From positions 102,045-166,044 of the forward strand of contig CACEVB010000002.1 of NCBI GenBank assembly GCA_902562875.1: DNA of 64,000 nt, read 5' to 3'. Position 1 is the stretch's first letter. Each line of letters begins with the position of its first letter. A model generated the notes under the pieces. The model saw nothing but the letters and a program-made list of their open reading frames with translations. It was not told the origin of the DNA and did not search any database. Position numbers and translations under genes: made by a program. This DNA comes from an uncultured Pelagibacteraceae bacterium. GTDB lineage: Bacteria > Pseudomonadota > Alphaproteobacteria > Pelagibacterales > Pelagibacteraceae. Shown here one piece after another: positions 44,788 to 53,925 of the stretch.

Positions 44788-47253
44788 TTATCCTTTAACC
44801 TTTACTAAAATTTTAAATCCTTTTTTACTATTCGATCCAGCTTTTGATTTTGGTAGACTCATCGAACCTAAAGACGCTTGATTAACTAATTTTTGCGTAT
44901 TTAAATTATTAATTAATTTTAAAATATCTTGATCTGTAGCGGCAGAGCCTCGTAATATAATTGATTTTTTTCCATCAAATTGTATCGAATTGAATTTTAC
45001 TCTTTTTGGAACACTCATTGCTATTTGGGCTAAATATCTATAGCTTAGACTTTTGTTGGATTTTAGTGTTTTGCTAAGCTGTAATGTCTTAGTCATAACT
45101 CCTAACTCTTTACCAAATTTCTTTTTTTGCTTTTCTTTTATTTTATGTTCTTTAACAATTTTATCATAATCTTTTAATTTCGCATTGTAAGAATAAATTT
45201 GCCAAAAAGATAATCCAAATAATAAAGTGTAAATTACAAAGACAGCCCCTGCTACACCTTTAAAAGCAAATTTAGAAAATGCTTTCATTTTTTTTTGTTT
45301 TATCATTCCTGCTCTATCTGGAAGAAGATTTATGTTTTTAACTGCTGTTACAAATTTGTAATAACCAAATACATCTAATTTTCTAAAAGCTAATCCTATT
45401 ACTGTGGAAAAGTATGATCTATTTTGTAAATTTGTTGCCTCAACATTTTGTTGTGGAATTTTTAGTCCTTCAATTGGATCAAATAAGTTAAAACCCACAT
45501 TTACCATACTTTTTCTAAAAACTGATAAATAGTCGTCAACATTTTCTAAATCAGAAACAACTTTTATATTTCTTATTCTTTTTTCATATTTAGTTTCAAA
45601 ATCTTGAACTGCTTGTTTAACTTGGGTTATAAATCTTCTAACTAATGCTTCTTTTTCCTCTTGGTTTTGAGAATTTTGTAAAATATCTCTATCCTGATTT
45701 CTAATAAAAATGTCGGTAATTATTGGGTTATTTTCGTATAATATCATCAAATAATTCTCGTCTAATCCAAATTCTAATACAGCTGTTAAATTAGCGTCTT
45801 CAGCATTTTTGGAAATTTGATTTATTTGGTCAACAGCTGATTTTAGTGCAAAACATTTTACATCTATAATAACTGGATTTAAATTACTCCTTTTAATAAT
45901 AGATGTATAATTATTAATATCTGCCAATTTTGATGCAACAAATAAAATATCCATTGTATTCTCTTTGTCGTTTTTATTAATAACTTGATGGAAGATTGAA
46001 TAGTCATCCAAATTATCAGTTAATTGAACTAAATTTTCCCAGAGAGAATTTGTATCTATTGCTTTTTGTAACTCCTCGTCTGTCATCAATGGTGCTGTGA
46101 CTACTCTTATAATTGCACTAGTGACTGGTATTGCAATCGCAGCATTCGGTGTAGTGATTTTTGATTTTTGTATCGCTATAAACAATTCTTCTCCCATTTT
46201 ATCTGAGTTGTCTAAAACTGATGCATCGTCCGGTAAATCAACTTTGTGAACATAAAACTTTTCAAGTATCCATTGGTTAGCTTTGTTCGATGTAATTTGA
46301 GCGAGTCTAATTTCTTTATTGGTAAGTTCTACTCCAACTATTTCCTCACCTTGCACAGATGATTTTCCGATTTTAGATTTAAAAAAACCTCCAAGTTTAT
46401 TTTTTATATTTGTTATTGATTTACCACCCGATATTTTAACTGAATCTTTTTTACCAAATTCAGGTTTTTTTATTTTAACATTTTTTATTTTATCTAATAA
46501 ACTGGTTACAACATTTGGTTTTTTTTCTTCGCTCAAGATATTTTGATTAATTTGAGAATTATTTTCTAAACTTTCTTTTAAATTGTCTTTATTTAAATTT
46601 TGTGGTGAAGTCGTATCTGCGATTGGATAAACATTTTCTTTTTTTTGCTCTTGTTGTGTATTTTCTATTTTTATTTCTTCTTTATTATCGCTTTGAGTTT
46701 CATTATTTTGTTCTTTTTCTTTTTGTGCATGCAAATCGTCAAACCACTTTTCTAAAATAGGAATAGCATCGTCTAAATTTGGAGTGCCCGATGAAAAAAT
46801 TTTTTGTTTTCCGTGCAGGTAAATTCTTCCAACCCAATTTTTCGATTTTAATTCACCCTTATATTTATCTTGCCTCACATAAATATGTAATCTTCCATCT
46901 TTTTTGTGAATAACTTGATGATCTTTTTTTTCTTCTTGAGTTACATTTTCGTTATTTGATTTTTCAAATTCATTCTCATTTAAATTATCTGTTTTTTCAT
47001 CTGTAACTTGTTGTTGTGTCTCTGAAAACTTTTCATTTGTTTTATTTTCAACTGTTGTTTCTTCTTTTTGCACAAAATCTTTCTCGTTATTTTCGTTTTC
47101 AGGTTTTTTTGCGTCTGAAATGTTAAAATTTTGACTCTCAGAGACTTCATTTTGATCTGAAGGAATATTTTCATCAACTTTTGGTTGATCACTCTCAGGT
47201 TGTTTATCTTTGTCAATTATGACACCGAACTTTTCTTTTTCTTTGTCGTCCAT
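44788..47253 (-). CDS. Fused PilM-PilN with long N-terminal extension
   Basis: An 821-residue protein. Residues 1-115 and 180-250 are acidic, Gln/Asn/Glu-rich and probably disordered. Between them (119-178) is a compact module (RLHIYVRQDKYKG, WVGRIYLHGKQK, DDAIPILEKWFDDL) that recalls the arm-type DNA-binding domain of integrases. Residues about 305-630 are a PilM actin-like domain (IVGVELTNKEIRLAQI). Residues 640-821 are PilN: INLLPDRAGM at 641, one span near 666-688, then a GspL/PilN-like periplasmic part. PilM and PilN are normally separate proteins joined by the PilN N-terminal peptide (INLLP); here they are one chain. First gene of the pilus operon. Confidence 0.85.
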   Translation of the reverse strand: MDDKEKEKFGVIIDKDKQPESDQPKVDENIPSDQNEVSESQNFNISDAKKPENENNEKDFVQKEETTVENKTNEKFSETQQQVTDEKTDNLNENEFEKSNNENVTQEEKKDHQVIHKKDGRLHIYVRQDKYKGELKSKNWVGRIYLHGKQKIFSSGTPNLDDAIPILEKWFDDLHAQKEKEQNNETQSDNKEEIKIENTQQEQKKENVYPIADTTSPQNLNKDNLKESLENNSQINQNILSEEKKPNVVTSLLDKIKNVKIKKPEFGKKDSVKISGGKSITNIKNKLGGFFKSKIGKSSVQGEEIVGVELTNKEIRLAQITSNKANQWILEKFYVHKVDLPDDASVLDNSDKMGEELFIAIQKSKITTPNAAIAIPVTSAIIRVVTAPLMTDEELQKAIDTNSLWENLVQLTDNLDDYSIFHQVINKNDKENTMDILFVASKLADINNYTSIIKRSNLNPVIIDVKCFALKSAVDQINQISKNAEDANLTAVLEFGLDENYLMILYENNPIITDIFIRNQDRDILQNSQNQEEKEALVRRFITQVKQAVQDFETKYEKRIRNIKVVSDLENVDDYLSVFRKSMVNVGFNLFDPIEGLKIPQQNVEATNLQNRSYFSTVIGLAFRKLDVFGYYKFVTAVKNINLLPDRAGMIKQKKMKAFSKFAFKGVAGAVFVIYTLLFGLSFWQIYSYNAKLKDYDKIVKEHKIKEKQKKKFGKELGVMTKTLQLSKTLKSNKSLSYRYLAQIAMSVPKRVKFNSIQFDGKKSIILRGSAATDQDILKLINNLNTQKLVNQASLGSMSLPKSKAGSNSKKGFKILVKVKG

Positions 47254-47274
47254 TTTTTTTTATAATTTATATTT

Positions 47275-47308
47275 CTCTAACACAATTTATATAAAACTCT
47301 AACACAAA
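47275..47308 (-). repeat. Two motif copies inside and just behind the pilMN promoter
   Basis: CTCTAACACAA (47275-47285) and CTCTAACACAAA (47297-47308) are 22 bp apart, about two helical turns. Read on the minus strand they are TTGTGTTAGAG. The upstream copy fills most of the -35/-10 spacer and the other lies next to the -10, over the predicted start site. This is a classic repressor-operator placement. Confidence 0.75.
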
Positions 47309-47314
47309 TTTCAA
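47286..47314 (-). promoter_or_regulatory. Predicted sigma-70 promoter of the pilMN-pilC operon
   Basis: TTGAAA (47309-47314) and TATAAA (47286-47291) on the minus strand are separated by exactly 17 bases. The expected start is near 47279, about 26 bases before the ATG, and no Shine-Dalgarno is seen. It overlaps two copies of the repeated motif. Confidence 0.6.
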
Positions 47315-47443
47315 AATTCTACAACATAATGTTCTTCAAAAAAAATAAAATATTATATATTTGCAAAAAAATCAACAAAATCGCCATTTTTTTGTTTTGC
47401 CTTAAGTTTTTTTAAATTTTAGGAAAAATATTCTTAACAAAAT

Positions 47444-47482
47444 ACTCTAACACAAAAACAATAATTAAGTTTGTGTTAGAGT
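47444..47482. repeat. 13-bp inverted pair of the pilMN motif
   Basis: ACTCTAACACAAA and TTTGTGTTAGAGT face each other across 13 bases, a perfect dyad of 13-bp arms about 190 bp upstream of the pilMN start. No T-run follows, so an operator is more likely than a terminator. Confidence 0.75.
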
Positions 47483-47555
47483 TTCTAAAATAAATCGTAA
47501 ATCAAAAAAGCTTTTAAAATCAACAATTTTATAAATTTATCAATTTTTTTTTATT

Positions 47556-47587
47556 TTTGTGTTAGAGCTATTTTTTTTGTGTTAGAA
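47556..47587 (+). repeat. Two further motif copies in direct orientation
   Basis: TTTGTGTTAGAG (47556-47567) and TTTGTGTTAGAA (47576-47587) are 20 bp apart, again close to two helical turns, in the orientation opposite to the promoter-proximal plus-strand copies. Confidence 0.75.
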
Positions 47588-47744
47588 TTATAAATATTGA
47601 AATTTTTTTTTTAAAATTTACAGTCTCAAAAATATTTTTTATTTTTTATATTTTTTAATTTAAAAAAATTGTAAATATACAACTAATAATTGATGTTTTT
47701 TTTCTATTTTAAGGAGAATTATTTAATTTAATACAAATTCCTTG

Positions 47745-49028
47745 TTATTTTCCATCTACAACTAAGATTGTTAAGTCATCTTTTTGAATTTTTCCAGATT
47801 TTATTATGTCTTCAACAATTATTTGCAATCTTTCATGAATTAGTTTGTCTTTATGTTTAATAATATAATTTTGAAACCCTTCTGCTCCTAGCATATCTCC
47901 TTTTGGATTTTTTATTTCTGTAATTCCATCTGTGAATACATACATTGAAGAATTTGAAAAATCAATTTTTGCTTCTTTGTACTTTATTTTAGACATTATA
48001 CCTAAAGGAGGTCCAGCCTCTGTATGATTTTCAAATTTTCCGTCATTTGAATAAATAAGTGGTGGTTCATGTCCTGCATTCGACAAAAGTAATTCATTTT
48101 TTTGGCTATCGTAGATTCCAATTAGCATAGTTACAAACATTCCACGAGAAGTTGTCTCACAAATTTCTTTATTTAAAAGTTCAAGCAGGTCCGATGCAGA
48201 ATAAATTGTTTTACTAAGGCATCTGTACAAACTAGATGCTTTTGACATTAATAAAGATGACTTAATTCCTTTGCCCGAAACATCTGCAACACCGAAACCA
48301 AACTTACCATCACCTAAATCTGAGAAATTATAAAAATCTCCAGATACAATCTTTGCAGGGATATTAATTCCAGCTATAGGAAAATTATCTTTTTTATTTT
48401 TTGATAGTAAAGTTTTTTGTATTTCACCTACAATTTCTATTTCTTTTTGAATTCTATTCTTGTCAATTAATTCCTTTGCCATTTTAGCATTTCTGATGGC
48501 TAAAGCCGCAGGTGCTGATAGAGTTTCCAATAATTTTCTATCACCCTCTTCAAATAATTTAGAATTACTTTTTTTATTTAAACAATGAATTACTCCAATG
48601 CATTCGTTTGCAGCTATAAGTGGTGAGCACAAAACTGAATAAGTTGTAAAATTAGTTTTATTATCTAAATCAAAATAAAATTCTGCAATTTCTCTTACAT
48701 CTTTTCTGACATTTCCAACTCTGATGCATTTTTTTTGTAAAACAGCTTTACCCATGACGCCTTGAGTCAAAGGTATTTCATATTCATCTAAATATGATTG
48801 ATATTTTGATGCTATACACTGAAAAACTTGTTTTTTATCATCAATCAAAAAAATATTTGCCGCTTGTGCATCAATTCGTTTAATAATTACTTCTAAAGCA
48901 GTCTGTAAAGTTTCTTTTAAATCAAGAGACGTTGCAAACTCTTGATTCATTTTTGTGATTATTGCCAAATCTTCATTTAAAGCTATATTTTCCTTGTTTG
49001 GCTCAGTTTTTTTAGATTTAAAAAACAT
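47745..49028 (-). CDS. GAF-domain PP2C/RsbU-type serine phosphatase
   Basis: A soluble protein of about 427 residues from ATG 49028; the frame is open to a TTG at 49175 (49 more residues) and the true start is uncertain. A GAF domain (about residues 20-175: AANIFLIDDKKQVF, VMGKAVLQKK, VLCSPLIAANECIGVIHCLNKK) is followed by a linker helix and a PP2C/SpoIIE domain (SGDFYNF, FGVADVSGKGIKSSLLMSKAS, NAGHEPPL, VFTDGITE). It is the cytoplasmic counterpart of the CHASE2 phosphatase and a second candidate to dephosphorylate the STAS protein. It lies directly upstream of the repeat region and pilMN, divergent from pilD. Confidence 0.85.
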   Translation of the reverse strand: MFFKSKKTEPNKENIALNEDLAIITKMNQEFATSLDLKETLQTALEVIIKRIDAQAANIFLIDDKKQVFQCIASKYQSYLDEYEIPLTQGVMGKAVLQKKCIRVGNVRKDVREIAEFYFDLDNKTNFTTYSVLCSPLIAANECIGVIHCLNKKSNSKLFEEGDRKLLETLSAPAALAIRNAKMAKELIDKNRIQKEIEIVGEIQKTLLSKNKKDNFPIAGINIPAKIVSGDFYNFSDLGDGKFGFGVADVSGKGIKSSLLMSKASSLYRCLSKTIYSASDLLELLNKEICETTSRGMFVTMLIGIYDSQKNELLLSNAGHEPPLIYSNDGKFENHTEAGPPLGIMSKIKYKEAKIDFSNSSMYVFTDGITEIKNPKGDMLGAEGFQNYIIKHKDKLIHERLQIIVEDIIKSGKIQKDDLTILVVDGK

Positions 49029-49190
49029 TTTTGTATTTGGAATTATACTTTTTTTTTGGTAATTTAATTTACTATGGAAATCATAATTAATACTCCCGGT
49101 CTTTATATTCATTTGCAAGACGCTGTTGTACTTATTCAATACTGTATCGACGGAATTATTAATATTGCCTCCCAATTTAAAATTTGATTA

Positions 49191-49940
49191 GTGTTTTTTA
49201 TTATCTTTTTTGTATTAGGCTGTATCTGGGGTAGTTTTTCTAATGTTTGTATTCATCGTATACCTGCAGATAAAAGCGTCATATTTACTCGATCTTTTTG
49301 CCCTTACTGTCAAAAAACAATCAAATGGTTCGATAATATTCCTTTAGTCTCCTTTTTATTATTAAAAAGAAAATGCAGAAATTGTAATAATAAAATTAGC
49401 ATTCAATATTTTATTGTAGAACTAATATCTGCAATTTCATTTATAATTATATATTATTTTTATGGAATAAGCATCACTTCATTATTGTTAATTATACTTA
49501 GTATTTTTTTTATTATTATTTTTTTCATAGATTTAAAACATTTTATTATCCCAAATACTTTAACATTTCCATTAATGTTCATTGGTTTTATTAAATCATT
49601 CGATCCTAATTTAAATAATTTTTTATTTCCCAATTATATTAATTCATTGATTGGAGGTGTAATTGGATATTTAATTATATGGTTAATTATTTTCGCATAT
49701 AAAAAAATTAGAAATAAAGAAGGTATGGGTTTGGGTGACGCAAAACTTTTATCTGCGATTGGATTTTGGTTTGGATGGTATTCTATTCCTTTTGTGTTGT
49801 TTCTATCATCAATAATAGCTTTAGCAGTATCTTTGCCATCATTAATCAACAAATCTAAGAATTTATCTTCTCAAATTCCATTTGGTCCGTATATTATTCT
49901 TGGTATAACATTATATATTTTAATAAGACATATAGTTTGA
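49191..49940 (+). CDS. pilD: Prepilin peptidase PilD
   Basis: A 249-residue membrane aspartic protease with a GTG start. The N-terminus GCIWGSFSNVCIHRIP, two CxxC pairs (CPYC, CRNC) and catalytic aspartates in IDLKHFIIPN and GMGLGDAKL are all present. It cleaves prepilin leaders and methylates the new N-terminus for the two pilins and the FimT/PilV/PilW-type minor pilins in this locus. Confidence 0.9.
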   Translation: MFFIIFFVLGCIWGSFSNVCIHRIPADKSVIFTRSFCPYCQKTIKWFDNIPLVSFLLLKRKCRNCNNKISIQYFIVELISAISFIIIYYFYGISITSLLLIILSIFFIIIFFIDLKHFIIPNTLTFPLMFIGFIKSFDPNLNNFLFPNYINSLIGGVIGYLIIWLIIFAYKKIRNKEGMGLGDAKLLSAIGFWFGWYSIPFVLFLSSIIALAVSLPSLINKSKNLSSQIPFGPYIILGITLYILIRHIV

Positions 49941-49945
49941 TTATT

Positions 49946-52084
49946 ATGAAAAGAATAATACTAGTAATAATATTTAATTTTATAATCACAACAAGTGCGT
50001 ACGCATTTTTAACTTTTAATCAAGAATTAGACGTGTCAACTAATACAACCCAAATAAGAGGTATAAATTTTAAACCAGATGGAACAATAATGTATGTTAC
50101 TGAGCGTAATGGTACTACAGATAATGCTATTGGACGCGCGGCTAATATTATTCAATTTAGTTTGAGTACACCTTTTGATATAAGTACAGCAGAAGAGGTT
50201 TCAAATACGAGAGTTGAAGAGGAGGTTGGTACTACTTTAGAATTTTTACCTCATGCAATTGAATTTAAACCTGATGGCACTCGTTTGTTTTTAATTGCTA
50301 ATACAGGTACCTTAGTTTATCAGTTCGATCTTTCTACACCTTGGGATACGTCAACAATAAATTTTAGTGCTAAGTATAATGTTTTAGGTGAAGACCAATT
50401 AAGAACTATAACTTTTAAACCTGATGGAACAAGAATGTATGTTTCTGGCAGCAAAGTAGATAAGTTAAAAGAGTACGAACTTGAAACTCCTTGGGACATA
50501 ACGACATCTAATGTAACAGTTGGTGACACTTCGGCTTCACTTGCAAGTGCAGACGGTAGTATGAGAAATGTTCAGTTTAATTCAACTGGTACAGAGCTTT
50601 ACATTGGTGGTAATGAAAATAATAATATGAACAAGTACACCCTAAGCACTGCCTGGGACATTAGTACGATATCATCTACTTTTACTGCATATACCCTGGG
50701 TGGTACCACACATGAAGATATGAGAGGTTTTATATTTGTCGCAAACTTTACAAGACTATATATTACAGATGATAAAAGTGATGGCCTAAATAGAGTTATA
50801 GAATATACTGCAGCATGTGCAACAACTATAAATTGTGAAAATCCATTAACTGATAACGAAACAGTTGCAATAATTGAAGCTCAAGTAGAATTGTCTAAGA
50901 AAATGATTAGACATAATACTCTTCCTATTATGCATAGAATTGAGTGGTTGAGACGTCACAAAAATTATGATGATCTAAACAACTTGCAAGCTGAAATTAG
51001 CTTTTCTGATCAGCGTCTTTCAAAATTAGTTGACGCTATAAAATCAAATAAAAAATACAAAAAACCCAAGTCTGAAGATGACTGGTATCAATGGAGTGAG
51101 GGTAGATTAAATTATGCAAAAACTCATGAAAAAACAGGCTCGTTATTAAAGAGATTCAATAGTAAGGGGGTTGCAATAGGAGCGGATAAGAAAAAAAATC
51201 AAGATACAATGTATGGTTATGTGTTCCAATTTGGAGCTGATAATGTAAATATTGGATCTGGTAGATCTGAATTACATGCAGAGTCATTTAGTGTTTCAAT
51301 ATATGGAACAACATTAAGAGAAAATCATATTTTTACTGACGGAATTTTAGGATTTAGTCATTTAGACTTAGATATCAAAAGAGATCAGTATGACAATATT
51401 TTGAAAGGAAGTAGAGATGGAAGGCAAGTTTTTGGAACTTTAAATATTGGGAAACGAATTAATAACGAAGAATTAAACTTTAATCCAAGTTTAAGATTAG
51501 ACTTGGGGTATACCGAACTTGGGTCTTATCAGGAAGAAACAAGTTTATATGATGGACTGACAGATTTAATCTTTTTTAATAAGCACGAAGTTTTGACTGC
51601 TATTGGAACTGCGGGTGTATTAATCGATAAAACAATTAAACATTATGAAGATAGAATAATAAATCATAATGGAAGATTTGAATATATATTAGATGTAAGT
51701 CCTTCATCTGATACAGAATTATATTATTTAAATAATCCAACCAAAATTTATTCCATAAATATAGATAACGAGACGGATCATAATTATAGAATAGGTTATG
51801 GTTTTGATGTTACATCGATCTCAGGATGGTCTGTGATTGCTAATTTTGAAAGAGAAAATTACAACAGAAGAGGTTATAGTAACAATTTTTATATCTCGGC
51901 TGGTTATGTTCCAATTGATGGAACTAAATTTGCTTTGGGCATTAAAAATAATAACAATATGGATACTACTTTTAATATCAGCAAAGAGGTTAATGGATTT
52001 AATTTAAAATTTGATTTAGAAAACAGTTTGATTAGTTCAAATAATAACTATATTGCAAAATTAAGTATTCATGCAGAATATTAA
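49946..52084 (+). CDS. Beta-propeller passenger with autotransporter-like barrel
   Basis: A 712-residue protein from ATG 49946 with a signal peptide (ending SAYAF). Residues about 25-280 hold five or six propeller-type repeats with the core FKPDGTRMYV and STPWDIST. A helical, charged linker follows (about 300-395). The last 310 residues alternate in strands and end with KLSIHAEY, as in autotransporter or porin barrels. The combination of propeller passenger and barrel is unusual for a type V autotransporter. It starts 5 bases after pilD and probably shares its transcript. Its stop touches the stop of the convergent autotransporter gene. Confidence 0.7.
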   Translation: MKRIILVIIFNFIITTSAYAFLTFNQELDVSTNTTQIRGINFKPDGTIMYVTERNGTTDNAIGRAANIIQFSLSTPFDISTAEEVSNTRVEEEVGTTLEFLPHAIEFKPDGTRLFLIANTGTLVYQFDLSTPWDTSTINFSAKYNVLGEDQLRTITFKPDGTRMYVSGSKVDKLKEYELETPWDITTSNVTVGDTSASLASADGSMRNVQFNSTGTELYIGGNENNNMNKYTLSTAWDISTISSTFTAYTLGGTTHEDMRGFIFVANFTRLYITDDKSDGLNRVIEYTAACATTINCENPLTDNETVAIIEAQVELSKKMIRHNTLPIMHRIEWLRRHKNYDDLNNLQAEISFSDQRLSKLVDAIKSNKKYKKPKSEDDWYQWSEGRLNYAKTHEKTGSLLKRFNSKGVAIGADKKKNQDTMYGYVFQFGADNVNIGSGRSELHAESFSVSIYGTTLRENHIFTDGILGFSHLDLDIKRDQYDNILKGSRDGRQVFGTLNIGKRINNEELNFNPSLRLDLGYTELGSYQEETSLYDGLTDLIFFNKHEVLTAIGTAGVLIDKTIKHYEDRIINHNGRFEYILDVSPSSDTELYYLNNPTKIYSINIDNETDHNYRIGYGFDVTSISGWSVIANFERENYNRRGYSNNFYISAGYVPIDGTKFALGIKNNNNMDTTFNISKEVNGFNLKFDLENSLISSNNNYIAKLSIHAEY

Positions 52085-53878
52085 TTACATTTGAATTACA
52101 TATGAAATATTTGCATTAATTGAATTAACATCTTGCGAAGATTTTTGGCCATCAAAGGAAATTAAAAGTTTTCCCGTATTTAGTAATTTTTTTTCGTAAT
52201 TTATTCCTAAGGATAAAGTAGCCTCTTCTGTTAAATTATCATTTTGAAAAAACTTTGCTTCACTCCCATTTACACTATATGTTTGTGATTTACCCAGAAA
52301 CATTTTTCTACCATCCAAGATCCATGATAAGATAAGTTTTGAATTTTCCTTATTAATTAAATTATAATTATCACTAAGATCTAAAGAAACATTCGTTACA
52401 TGTTTTTTATCCCAATTGTAAAATTGGCTCTCTGAATGTTTGGGGGTGTATGAATGTGAAGCATTAATACCTAACGCCGGTATTAAATCATTTTCAAATT
52501 TACTACCAAAATGAAACTCATAAGATGAGTAATTATCTCTTAAATCTAAGTCTCCACTAGCTGTAGTGTTAGTTAATATATTTCTTTTGCTGTTATGTCT
52601 TGATACACCAGCTAAAATAAAAGAATTAATATTATTCTTACCTTTAAAAGATGTACCTGCTAGCACACTATCTTTTTTTACCTCATGATTTTTATTAAAG
52701 TCTTGCTTACTCGTCTCATAGTTTAAAATTATATTTTTATTGTTTAAAGGTCTAATTATGTTTATTGCTGCACTACTCATACCATACCCCATAGCTAATC
52801 TACCTATATTTTCCTCTCTTTTAGAGTATGAAGCATATGTATCAGCCCAAGTTACTCCTTGATTAAAACTGTCTGATATTTTGTACCGATTTAGAGTTTT
52901 TCTTATATTTAATGATCTGTACCCAAGCTGTTCATCAATATTTTCACTACTATTTTGACTGACTGACCCAATTGATCCTTTTACAATTTGATTTCCATCT
53001 AAATCTTCTAAACTATATGTTCCGGTTCCATGAGTAGGATAATAATACGATTGACCAGCTCCATGTTGTACTTTTATTGTATGTTCTTCACCTTTAATAT
53101 TAATTTTACCAATTATTCTACCGCCATCTTTTAAAGTAATGATGTTACCCTTTCCGTCAATTCCAAGTGCAAATGCATCAACACCTGCTTTATTCTCAAT
53201 TTTTCCACTGTTGGTTAGTGTGCCCTTAGATAATGCACCTATAAAAACTGTAGAACCATTTAGTGCAGTTGAAGCATTATTGTTATTATAAATATGTCCA
53301 TTCGCGTTATTTGTAATCGTGATATTGTTAGTACCAGTCTCAGATTTTATAGCATTATTAGAACTATTATCTGTCGTGACTTCTTCCGCATAAATTTCTC
53401 CAGAGTTTGTTATTGTTACATTATCTGGTTCACCACTATTTTCAGTAAATGTAACTGTGTTAGTATTCGACTTAATAACGGCACCATGATTATTTGTAAT
53501 TGTACTATTTGTTGCATCCATTAGGTTAATTGCTTTAGAACTTCCAGCACTAATAGTTCCAGAATTAGTAACTGTCAATCCAGATTGAGTTTTACCTTGA
53601 ATTGCATTTGATGAAGTGGCCCCTAAAGATGTAACAGTGGCGCCTGACTCAACTATTACTGTTGCATTTGTCTTTGAGTTTACGTGAATTACCATAGAAC
53701 CATTTCGAGATAATGTTGCTCCAGATTCGATTGTAAGAGTTATATTGTTTTCATTAAATTTTTGTTGTTCTTCAGTATCTGTGCTTATTTCTTTGCTTTC
53801 ATCAAAAGTCTCAGCAAATACAGATGTAGAAATTAAAAATAAAAATATAGGTAAATATAATTTAAATTTATTTATCAT
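52085..53878 (-). CDS. Autotransporter-like surface protein
   Basis: A 597-residue protein with a signal peptide (1-22, ending SVFA). Residues about 45-290 are short repeats of the pattern ITNSGTI/ITNNANG/LTNSGKIENKAG, typical of right-handed beta-helix passengers. From about 320 to the end the strands of a barrel follow (YASYSKREENIGRLAMGYG; final YVIQM). It is a type Va autotransporter by architecture. It lies 132 bases downstream of pilY1, in the same direction, between pilus genes. Confidence 0.75.
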   Translation of the reverse strand: MINKFKLYLPIFLFLISTSVFAETFDESKEISTDTEEQQKFNENNITLTIESGATLSRNGSMVIHVNSKTNATVIVESGATVTSLGATSSNAIQGKTQSGLTVTNSGTISAGSSKAINLMDATNSTITNNHGAVIKSNTNTVTFTENSGEPDNVTITNSGEIYAEEVTTDNSSNNAIKSETGTNNITITNNANGHIYNNNNASTALNGSTVFIGALSKGTLTNSGKIENKAGVDAFALGIDGKGNIITLKDGGRIIGKINIKGEEHTIKVQHGAGQSYYYPTHGTGTYSLEDLDGNQIVKGSIGSVSQNSSENIDEQLGYRSLNIRKTLNRYKISDSFNQGVTWADTYASYSKREENIGRLAMGYGMSSAAINIIRPLNNKNIILNYETSKQDFNKNHEVKKDSVLAGTSFKGKNNINSFILAGVSRHNSKRNILTNTTASGDLDLRDNYSSYEFHFGSKFENDLIPALGINASHSYTPKHSESQFYNWDKKHVTNVSLDLSDNYNLINKENSKLILSWILDGRKMFLGKSQTYSVNGSEAKFFQNDNLTEEATLSLGINYEKKLLNTGKLLISFDGQKSSQDVNSINANISYVIQM

Positions 53879-53925
53879 ATTAATTCATTAAATTAGATTA
53901 ATAATTTTATTTTGTATTAAATTAT

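Larger units (their letters stand above)
47254..47744. other. 491-bp regulatory gap upstream of pilMN
   Basis: No gene was found here on either strand. The sequence is extremely AT-rich. It contains six near-identical copies of CTCTAACACAAA (three in each orientation), looser copies at 47317-47328 and 47431-47442, and a promoter facing pilMN. The motif was not noticed elsewhere in the window. Confidence 0.8.

Noticed and set aside
47275..47587. The repeated CTCTAACACAAA motif as DnaA boxes or plasmid iterons of an origin
   Set aside because: It matches TTATNCACA at only about half the positions, no replication gene is near, and two copies fit a promoter exactly. Regulation explains it better.
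47275..47587. The same repeats as a CRISPR array
   Set aside because: Units are only 12 bp, in both orientations, with irregular AT-rich spacing and no cas genes.
47710..47716. AAGGAG on the plus strand as a ribosome site for a hidden gene
   Set aside because: No start codon with an open frame follows within a useful distance.
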